Made by a program: the position numbers and the translations under genes
Shown: positions 1 to 5,019 of the stretch, piece after piece
Numbering within the stretch: position 1 is the first letter of the stretch
How the letters are laid out: each line of letters begins with the position of its first letter
Notes under the pieces: generated by a model
Database searches by the model: none
Seen by the model: only the letters and a program-made list of their open reading frames with translations
What the model was told of the DNA's origin: nothing
Assembly (NCBI GenBank): GCA_023145485.1
Contig: JAGLDT010000126.1
Location: 1 to 7,142, forward strand
Reading direction: 5' to 3'
Source of the DNA: Cocleimonas sp.
Lineage (GTDB): Bacteria > Pseudomonadota > Gammaproteobacteria > Thiotrichales > Thiotrichaceae
Length of the DNA: 7,142 nucleotides

Positions 1-59
1 TTTTTTTAACTATTTTTATTAAACATTCTTTTTTTAAAAAAAAGTAAATTTATTTTTTT
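1..59. other. Extremely A/T-rich spacer
   Basis: Almost entirely A and T, with a T7/A8 near-palindrome flanked by C and G at 28-44. No start codon with a ribosome binding site and no convincing promoter pair was seen. It leads directly into the tandem repeats. Confidence 0.6.
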
Positions 60-160
60 GAATTTTTGAATTTTTGAATTTTTGAATTTTTGAATTTTTG
101 AATTTTTGAATTTTTGAATTTTTTACAGTTTTTACAGTTTTTACAGTTTTTACAGTTTTT
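60..160. repeat. Compound short tandem repeat: 8 x GAATTTTT then 4 x ACAGTTTTT
   Basis: Eight head-to-tail copies of GAATTTTT (start positions 60, 68, 76, 84, 92, 100, 108, 116; last ends at 123) are followed, after one T, by four identical copies of ACAGTTTTT (125, 134, 143, 152; ends at 160). Copies within each block are identical. Both units share a T5 run and differ in the linker (GAA or ACAG), so one array may derive from the other. Neither period is a multiple of three in the 8-bp block, and no gene runs through it. It lies beyond the 3' end of the leftward membrane-protein gene and could be upstream of a gene left of the window. Such arrays arise by slipped-strand mispairing and often vary in copy number; that is inference here. 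Confidence 0.95.
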
Positions 161-188
161 TTGTTACTAAATTCTATTTTAATACAAT
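161..188 (+). promoter_or_regulatory. Possible rightward promoter beside the tandem repeats
   Basis: TTGTTA (161-166) and TACAAT (183-188) are separated by 16 bp and resemble sigma70 -35 and -10 elements. A transcript would start near 195 and run through the hairpins at 193-240 and then antisense to the membrane-protein gene. The region is so AT-rich that such matches are expected by chance, so this is a weak call. Confidence 0.2.
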
Positions 189-240
189 GCTATGGAAATA
201 GAATTTCCAGATTACGTACCCAAATAGGAATTTGGGTACG
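169..240. repeat. Overlapping inverted repeats forming alternative hairpins
   Basis: Three perfect inverted repeats lie close together. AAATTCTATTT (169-179) pairs with AAATAGAATTT (196-206), 11 bp with a 16-nt loop. TGGAAAT (193-199) pairs with ATTTCCA (203-209), 7 bp with a 3-nt loop. CGTACCCAAAT (215-225) pairs with ATTTGGGTACG (230-240), 11 bp with a 4-nt loop. The first two share bases and are mutually exclusive, while the third can form with either. No T-run follows the strong hairpin on either strand, so it is not a typical intrinsic terminator. Possible roles are a small mobile-repeat remnant, a structured RNA or a protein-binding site. The structures are seen in the sequence; the role is unknown. 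Confidence 0.85.
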
Positions 241-277
241 AGTAGAGAGTAGAAATAGGGATTTTGGTACGAGTAGA
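222..277. repeat. 25-bp direct repeat, two copies, 23/25 identical
   Basis: Positions 222-246 and 253-277 match at 23 of 25 bases (A/G difference at 229/260, G/T at 233-234/264-265 region), separated by 6 bp. Both copies contain GGTACGAGTAGA at the right end. The first copy overlaps the right arm of the 215-240 hairpin, and the second copy has lost the left arm, so only the first forms the strong stem. This looks like a local duplication or a repeat family with two partial units. There are no coding signals. Confidence 0.85.
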
Positions 278-342
278 TCCTATCTAAAAAGCCCCCATAA
301 CAATGTCGTTTAATCTGTTATAAAGGATGCTTAATTACTAAT

Positions 343-1107
343 TTATTTACTTGTCACTCCAAAAATCTCGCGGTATAAAATACCCATCAATGAGATCATC
401 ATAGGATAAGTCCAGATTAAACCAAGCCCTAAGGGAATCATGCTGACCATAAGAATAATAACCATCACAAAGTAAAGAGCAAAGATTTTAAACCATCGTT
501 TTGTAATAGCTTTACGAGAGGCTTCCATTGCTTGCCATGCCGATAATTTTTTATCTGCAATAAGTGGAATAATTAAACCATAAGCTATGGCTAGATAAAG
601 ACCTGGAATAATAAGAAGAACAAAGCCAATCCAGATAAAAATAGTGGACAGTAAACCAGCAACAATGAGCGTTCCTGTTACACTAAAATAAGAAAACATC
701 ATTTTAGAAGAGATAGGTTGATCGACTGAGCGTTTGACACCCATCATCATGATACCCGCCATGAAAGGGTACAATAGCCCCATGATAAGTAGTTGTACAA
801 CAATCTGTGTGCCGATTTGCCCTCCCGTTGGCATTTCTCCAGGCTGTGCGCCTGAACCAAATATAACACCTAAAACAACAGATACTATTAACAAACCAAT
901 AAAAAGTAAGCCAGCGGCTCCCCAAAAAGAACCTTTTAGTCCATTCGTTTTTTCCCATGCTTCACTCAGTATGCCTTTGATAGTAAAATCATAGTCACCC
1001 GCGATACCTGATTCTAAACTACCATTTTTATATTTATTTGGGGAAACGGGTACTTCAAGATCCGCAGTCGGTGTTGCGTAGGGATTAGCCTGTGTTGCAG
1101 TTGTCAT
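343..1107 (-). CDS. Multi-pass inner-membrane protein of unknown function
   Basis: A 254-residue protein with a soluble N-terminus of about 58 residues and roughly five to six hydrophobic segments (about 61-84, 101-123, 143-166, 168-184, 207-230, 231-245). The N-terminus carries NPYATPTADLEVP (8-20), a proline-rich opening of the NPYxxPxA type that I know from several uncharacterised proteobacterial membrane proteins. The IIPGLYLAIAYGLIIPLIAD stretch (166-185), followed by a WQAMEASRKAI helix (191-201), resembles the bulk membrane domain of DUF975/YciC-like proteins. No catalytic or transport motif is visible, so no function is assigned. The ATG start is supported by AAGG eight bases upstream and by the promoter at 1130-1157. 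It is transcribed alone, divergently from nnrS, with a repeat-rich region downstream. Confidence 0.85.
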   Translation of the reverse strand: MTTATQANPYATPTADLEVPVSPNKYKNGSLESGIAGDYDFTIKGILSEAWEKTNGLKGSFWGAAGLLFIGLLIVSVVLGVIFGSGAQPGEMPTGGQIGTQIVVQLLIMGLLYPFMAGIMMMGVKRSVDQPISSKMMFSYFSVTGTLIVAGLLSTIFIWIGFVLLIIPGLYLAIAYGLIIPLIADKKLSAWQAMEASRKAITKRWFKIFALYFVMVIILMVSMIPLGLGLIWTYPMMISLMGILYREIFGVTSK

Positions 1108-1129
1108 TATATATACCTTTTTTTTATTA

Positions 1130-1157
1130 ATTAGAGCATGGATGCTATTAGCATCAA
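1130..1157 (-). promoter_or_regulatory. Extended -10 promoter of the membrane-protein gene
   Basis: Read on the minus strand, TTGATG (+ strand 1152-1157) is a -35-like element. After 16 bp comes TCTAAT (1130-1135), a 5/6 match to the -10 consensus, preceded by TGC (1136-1138) as in extended -10 promoters. Transcription would start near 1123, leaving a leader of about 16 nt that holds the AAGG ribosome binding site at 1116-1119. This is a pattern match only, with no experimental support. Confidence 0.5.
1141..1155. promoter_or_regulatory. 15-bp palindrome, candidate operator
   Basis: GATGCTA (1141-1147) and TAGCATC (1149-1155) form a perfect 7-bp inverted repeat around a single central base. 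It overlaps the -35 element and spacer of the leftward promoter, where a bound repressor would block RNA polymerase. The regulator is unknown. Chance cannot be excluded, but the length and position are typical of an operator. Confidence 0.4.
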
Positions 1158-1283
1158 GCCATTTAAACAGTAAGGTATTTTTCAGAAAAAATCAGGAAAT
1201 ACTGATATTAGGTCATCAATGGTTATTTGCATGCTAGATTTGGCATAGCGAATTGATAGGAATATGAACTTTTTCTTGTTAGT

Positions 1284-1294
1284 GAATGCATCTT
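1284..1294 (-). promoter_or_regulatory. Possible NsrR half-site upstream of nnrS
   Basis: On the minus strand this reads AAGATGCATTC, 10 of 11 matches to the AANATGCATTT half-site described for NsrR, the NO-sensing Rrf2-family repressor of gammaproteobacteria. The second half of the usual 23-bp inverted site is not present, so this would have to be a single-motif site. It lies 16 bp before the FNR/Dnr box and about 60-70 bp before the predicted nnrS transcription start, which is far upstream for simple repression. Confidence 0.25.
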
Positions 1295-1309
1295 GGCAAC
1301 AAAACTGTT

Positions 1310-1323
1310 TTGATATAAATCAT
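1310..1323 (+). promoter_or_regulatory. FNR/Dnr-type box upstream of nnrS
   Basis: TTGAT-ATAA-ATCAT matches the CRP/FNR-family consensus TTGAT-N4-ATCAA at 9 of 10 half-site bases. Its centre is at 1316.5. A -10 candidate GATAGT at 1346-1351 (4/6) lies exactly where an activator centred at -41.5 would need it, with a start at about 1358; the overlapping TATGAT at 1343-1348 (5/6) is a better hexamer but 3 bp closer. FNR, Anr and Dnr sites cannot be told apart by sequence, so the signal could be low oxygen or nitric oxide. The leader before the nnrS ATG would be about 44 nt. Confidence 0.65.
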
Positions 1324-1401
1324 TGAGAATCCAAGGACATTGTATGATAGTCCCCGCAAACTATATTATTTAATACTTATTAACAAACTAGGCTTGGGCT
1401 T

Positions 1402-2607
1402 ATGCTAAATATTGAAACACCCTACCCCCATAAAACAGCATTTTTGCAACTCGGTTTTCGTCCTTTTTTCAGTGCTGCAATGGCGATAGGCGTCTTTGCG
1501 ATGCTAGCATGGATGGTGCTCTATTTTACGGGCTGGACACTGCCAGCTGCAGAGTATTCTACTATTCAATGGCATGCTCATGAGATGGTTTTTGGCTATG
1601 GCACAGCATTGGCGGCAGGTTTTTTGCTAACTGCCATTCGCAATTGGACAGGTTTGCAGACGATACAAAATAAACCACTCCTCATGCTATTTCTGCTTTG
1701 GGTTAGCGCACGCATTTTACCCTTTGTATTGCCTTATTCAATGCTGTGGCTATTAGCGATCATTGACCTGAGTTTTAATATCTTCCTTGCTATTGCAATT
1801 ACGTTGCCTCTTTATAAAGCACGGCAATGGAGTAACAGTGCCTTTCCTAGCAAGATGATTTTACTGGTAATTGCTAATGCGCTTTTTTATCTTGGTTTAT
1901 TAGGCATTTGGCCTGCCGCTATGCAGATTGGTTTATATGCGGGTCTCTATCTGATTGTGGCTTTAATTTTCACCCTTGGACGACGTGTTATCCCCTTTTT
2001 CATCCAAAATGGGGTTGATTATTCTTTTACCGCTAAAAATTGGAAATGGTTGGATCTTTCTAACCTTTTTATCTTTCTTTTCTTCGCTATTAGCGATATT
2101 GCAGATGCATTTTATCCTGAATTATTGATGCTCACCGCGCTATTAGCGGGAATTTTATTTATTTTGAATAGCATCCGACTTTATGGCTGGTATACGCATG
2201 GTATTTGGAAAAAGACTTTATTATGGAGTCTGTATATTGGCTATGGCTGGCTTGTTTTTGGCTTTTTACTCAAGGCACTGATGCTCGTTTTTTCAATTTC
2301 ACCTTTTTTAGCAGTACACAGTTTTGCTTATGGTGGCGTTGGCCTAATCACTATCGGTATGATGGCTCGTGTTTCACTGGGACACACAGGACGTAATGTA
2401 CTTGAACCCCCTAAAATTTTAAATTGGGTCTATAGTTTACTAGCCCTTGGCGCAGTGGTTAGAGTTATCTTCCCTCTGTTTAATACCAGTCTCTATCAAT
2501 GGTGGATTGGGATTGCACAGAGTCTGTGGATTGTTGCGTTTGGGCTTTTATTAATGACCTACTTACCCATGTTAATTAAACCACGTACTGATGGACGACC
2601 AGGATAG
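1402..2607 (+). CDS. nnrS: NnrS family heme-copper membrane protein
   Basis: A 401-residue, very hydrophobic protein with about 12 predicted membrane helices, the usual size of NnrS. Family motifs are clear: GFRPFF near the N-terminus (18-23), WHAHEM (57-62), AGFLLTAIRNWTG (72-84), GRRVIPFF (193-200) and the C-terminal GLITIGMMARVSLGHTGR (314-331). Histidines at 58, 60, 306 and 328 are candidate heme or metal ligands. NnrS was first described in Rhodobacter sphaeroides as a heme- and copper-containing membrane protein, and in Vibrio cholerae it helps cells withstand nitric oxide; its reaction is not settled. The ATG has only a weak TAGG (1389-1392) upstream. It is the first gene of a two-gene unit with the hemerythrin-like gene, 9 bp apart, behind an FNR/Dnr-type box. 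Confidence 0.93.
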   Translation: MLNIETPYPHKTAFLQLGFRPFFSAAMAIGVFAMLAWMVLYFTGWTLPAAEYSTIQWHAHEMVFGYGTALAAGFLLTAIRNWTGLQTIQNKPLLMLFLLWVSARILPFVLPYSMLWLLAIIDLSFNIFLAIAITLPLYKARQWSNSAFPSKMILLVIANALFYLGLLGIWPAAMQIGLYAGLYLIVALIFTLGRRVIPFFIQNGVDYSFTAKNWKWLDLSNLFIFLFFAISDIADAFYPELLMLTALLAGILFILNSIRLYGWYTHGIWKKTLLWSLYIGYGWLVFGFLLKALMLVFSISPFLAVHSFAYGGVGLITIGMMARVSLGHTGRNVLEPPKILNWVYSLLALGAVVRVIFPLFNTSLYQWWIGIAQSLWIVAFGLLLMTYLPMLIKPRTDGRPG

Positions 2608-2616
2608 ATTAAATAG

Positions 2617-3072
2617 ATGAACAGAATTGAACAATTACGCCCGCTATCGATGGAGCATCATCTGTCGTTAGTATTAGCTAATAAAGCAATTAAGACCGCT
2701 AAAAATGGAAACGAGATAGAAATTAATGCCCTTTGTCAGCAGATTGCTGATGAATTTGATAGTCGCTGGAAGGCACATTTTATCAAAGAGGAGCTATCTA
2801 TTTTTGTACTTTGTGAAGAGAAATATCGATCATCATTAGCCACTGAAAGCCCCGATGATGCCAACCTCACCGATCTATTAAGAGAACAACACAATCAGAT
2901 GTGGACAATGTCTGCTGAGATGTATGACGGGCGCACAGATCAATTAGCAGAATTTGGGCGCTTACTAAGAGATCATACCCGTTTGGAAGAGCGCCGTTTA
3001 TTTCCTCTGGTATCAGATTTATTTACAACTCAAGAGTTGGATTTAATTGCTAGCACTACTGCACACTATTAA
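2617..3072 (+). CDS. Hemerythrin HHE-domain protein
   Basis: A 151-residue soluble all-helical protein, the size of a single HHE cation-binding domain. Likely di-iron ligands appear in family order: H14 or H15 in the EHHLSL helix, H54 and E58 in KAHFIKEE, H92 in EQHNQM, and H120 and E124 in RDHTRLEERRLFP. All five helix-borne ligand positions are therefore intact. Related proteins bind oxygen or nitric oxide, or act in iron-centre repair (YtfE/ScdA type); the N-terminal ScdA domain is absent here. It starts 9 bp after nnrS and its best ribosome binding site, AGGA at 2601-2604, lies inside the end of nnrS, so the two are probably cotranscribed and coupled. A nitric-oxide or oxygen binding role is the best inference. 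Confidence 0.88.
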   Translation: MNRIEQLRPLSMEHHLSLVLANKAIKTAKNGNEIEINALCQQIADEFDSRWKAHFIKEELSIFVLCEEKYRSSLATESPDDANLTDLLREQHNQMWTMSAEMYDGRTDQLAEFGRLLRDHTRLEERRLFPLVSDLFTTQELDLIASTTAHY

Positions 3073-3083
3073 TTGAAGGTTTC

Positions 3084-4829
3084 TTATTTATAAATCGTAA
3101 AAACAGCCAATAGTAATAAGATGAACTCAATCAAGGCCATCATTTTCCAAAACATGACAGGATTGCGTTCCATGAGTGGCTCGGCATGGTTTGAGCTAAT
3201 CAATTCATTATTCGGCTTGGATAAATCAGTCACAAATTCTGATAATAAACTGTAGCGCTTGGCAGGGTTAGGCTGTACTGCTTTGCGTACTGCAAGATCA
3301 ACCCATTCTGGCACCAGCGGATTGTATTCTCTGATTGAGGTGTAGATAAACGTTTTATTAGCCGCCCGTTCGGGGCTAATTTCACCGTAAGGCAATTTAC
3401 CCGTAAACATTTCATAAGCAATGACACCAAGCGAATAAATATCAGAACGATTTGTTCCTTGTTCGCCTTTAAAATATTCAGGCGCAGAGTAATTTGCCGT
3501 GCCAATGATATTATTATGCTCAACCACTGACTGTATTTCTGCCAATCCTGATACTTTGGTGGAGCCAAAATCAATAATAATCAAGGTGTTGTTTTTGTCG
3601 ATAATAATGTTGTCGGGTTTAATGTCCTGATGGATCATTTCCATACGGTGCATACTGCGTAAGCCACGCACTATTTGCGTAATACTACCTCGTACCTGCG
3701 TAACATTGGCTTTAGGATTTTCTGCCATCCACTGTTTCAAGGTTTGTCCTTGAATATATTCAACGGCGGTATAAAGAAAATTACGCTGATGCTTTAACTC
3801 ACAGACTTTAATTAAATGGGGTGAATCAAGCCGTTTCGCCACCCATTCTTCATGCAGAAATAAGTCAATATAAGCGGGATCATCTTCAAAATTAACCGAA
3901 GGTGTTTTAATAACCACCAGTTTTTTCTCATTATCATCCCCCGAATAAGCCCCTTCATTAAAAGTATCTTCTGCTAAATAAACCTGACTACGTGAGGTAG
4001 CATTTAGCTCACGGATAATCTCAAAGCTATCCAAAATATTGCCTGCGGTTAAATCAGGCGGAAAGGGCAAACGCGTTAGCTTTTCATAAAATTCTTTTTT
4101 ATTTGCTTTAGCAATCGCATCAATACGCACTACCTGACAGGTAATATTATCATCACTTTTATTATCTAGAGCAGCTTGTAATATCACCTCACTGGCTTTT
4201 TGAGGATTATTCCAATGCGCGCTTAAATGCTCATTCAGCTCTTTATCAGAAATAAAATCATGAATACCATCCGTACTTAGAAAGTAAAGATCCCCTGCTT
4301 CAATTGGCGTTCTGCGGTAATCAATTTCCAAATGAATATCAATCCCCAACGCACGACTTAGGTATTCACGATCATTGCTTAACCAAATACGATGATCGTT
4401 GGTAAGCTGTACAAAATCCCCCCTTCGAAGGCGATAAATGCGAGTATCTCCCACATGAAACAAGTGTGCTGTCTGTGATTTCAAAACCACTGCGCTGAAT
4501 GTCGTTACTAATCCTTTAGAGGAGCTATAACGCTTCTGCCCTTGTGAAAACAACATACTATTTAATGCCGACATAATGCGATTGACTGCATGTTTCACAG
4601 TCCATGATTCAGGTGTGCTGTAATAATCAGTAAGGAATTGCGTAACACTCAGTTCACTCGCTTCTTTACCCCCATCACTACCGCTCATGCCATCAGCAAT
4701 TGCAATGCTGATGCCTTTGTTGTCTAACTGAGCATCATCAGGGATTCTTGCCCCGTAGAAATCTTCGTTTTCAGGTTTAGCACCTGCGCTGGTGCTTTGC
4801 CCTAAGGTTATTGTGAGTTGTTTTTTCAT
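3084..4829 (-). CDS. Bifunctional PP2C phosphatase / Ser-Thr protein kinase, membrane-anchored
   Basis: A 581-residue fusion counted from the ATG at 4829. The N-terminal half is a PP2C-type phosphatase: ENED (20-23), ADGMSG (45-50), VGDTRIYR (126-133), STDGIHD (185-191) and DDNI (226-229) supply the metal-binding aspartates. The second half (about 268-530) is a Hanks-type kinase: VVIK lysine at 308, HEE (326-328), HQDIKPDN (400-407), DFG (420-422), APE (449-451) and SDIYSLG (462-468). The glycine-rich loop is degenerate (ELNATSRSQVYLAED), and the HQD motif marks a non-RD kinase. A hydrophobic tail at about 559-579 should anchor it with both domains in the cytoplasm. A GTG at 4859 would add 10 residues, but the ATG fits the start of the phosphatase fold better; neither has a good ribosome binding site. 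The substrate is unknown. Convergent with the hemerythrin-like gene (11-bp gap) and divergent from gshA. Confidence 0.9.
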   Translation of the reverse strand: MKKQLTITLGQSTSAGAKPENEDFYGARIPDDAQLDNKGISIAIADGMSGSDGGKEASELSVTQFLTDYYSTPESWTVKHAVNRIMSALNSMLFSQGQKRYSSSKGLVTTFSAVVLKSQTAHLFHVGDTRIYRLRRGDFVQLTNDHRIWLSNDREYLSRALGIDIHLEIDYRRTPIEAGDLYFLSTDGIHDFISDKELNEHLSAHWNNPQKASEVILQAALDNKSDDNITCQVVRIDAIAKANKKEFYEKLTRLPFPPDLTAGNILDSFEIIRELNATSRSQVYLAEDTFNEGAYSGDDNEKKLVVIKTPSVNFEDDPAYIDLFLHEEWVAKRLDSPHLIKVCELKHQRNFLYTAVEYIQGQTLKQWMAENPKANVTQVRGSITQIVRGLRSMHRMEMIHQDIKPDNIIIDKNNTLIIIDFGSTKVSGLAEIQSVVEHNNIIGTANYSAPEYFKGEQGTNRSDIYSLGVIAYEMFTGKLPYGEISPERAANKTFIYTSIREYNPLVPEWVDLAVRKAVQPNPAKRYSLLSEFVTDLSKPNNELISSNHAEPLMERNPVMFWKMMALIEFILLLLAVFTIYK

Positions 4830-4906
4830 TATTTTAAAATATCTTATTGGCTGAAGCACAAAGAGGATGGCGGGGGTAGCCTAATCTACTACCAAAATTT
4901 TCTCGT

Positions 4907-4912
4907 ATGATA
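4907..4912 (-). promoter_or_regulatory. Possible -10 element for the phosphatase-kinase gene
   Basis: On the minus strand this reads TATCAT, 5 of 6 matches to the -10 consensus, about 78 bp upstream of the ATG at 4829. No convincing -35 element is found at the expected distance, so the call is tentative. Confidence 0.2.
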
Positions 4913-4954
4913 TTAAACAACATTCCTTTATGTAAGCAATATTTCATCTCGCTA

Positions 4955-4985
4955 TTGAACTTGTCACTATTAAATTAGATATAAT
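4955..4985 (+). promoter_or_regulatory. Sigma70-like promoter of gshA
   Basis: A perfect TATAAT at 4980-4985 lies 19 bp after TTGAAC (4955-4960). The spacing is longer than the preferred 17 bp, but the -10 is exact and transcription would start near 4992, about 28 nt before the gshA start codon. No FNR-type box was seen here, which suggests control separate from nnrS. Confidence 0.5.
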
Positions 4986-5007
4986 CCTCCTTTCCCCTAA
5001 TAATAAC

Positions 5008-5013
5008 TGAGGT
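5008..5013 (+). promoter_or_regulatory. Strong ribosome binding site that fixes the TTG start of gshA
   Basis: TGAGGT is a good Shine-Dalgarno match ending 6 nt before TTG at 5020. Its TGA is also an in-frame stop for gshA, so translation cannot begin further upstream, and the first internal Met codon is residue 106, far inside the conserved domain. The TTG is therefore the only sensible start. Confidence 0.85.
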
Positions 5014-5019
5014 CGCCTG

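Noticed and set aside
60..160. CRISPR-like array
   Set aside because: Units of 8-9 bp are contiguous with no unique spacers; this is a simple tandem repeat.
291..322. Terminator of the leftward membrane-protein gene
   Set aside because: ATAACA (297-302) pairs with TGTTAT (316-321) and a short T-run follows on the minus strand, but the stem is AT-only with a 13-nt loop and a G-run intervenes. Not convincing.
704..994. Overlapping reading frames inside the membrane-protein gene
   Set aside because: They lie in other frames of a well-supported gene, have odd composition and lack ribosome binding sites.
1253..1266. Second FNR-type box upstream of nnrS
   Set aside because: One half-site TTGAT is present, but the other half matches at only 2 of 5 bases.
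1272..1294. Full 23-bp NsrR inverted repeat
   Set aside because: Only the right half matches; the left half bears no resemblance to the consensus.
2205..2396. 63-residue reading frame inside nnrS
   Set aside because: It is a shadow of the conserved nnrS frame with no start signals or recognisable family.
3230..3574. 114-residue reading frame inside the kinase domain
   Set aside because: It is out of frame with the conserved kinase motifs and has no independent support.
4830..4859. GTG start at 4859 for the phosphatase-kinase
   Set aside because: No ribosome binding site precedes it, and the extra 10 residues look unlike the start of the PP2C fold; the ATG at 4829 is preferred but not proven.
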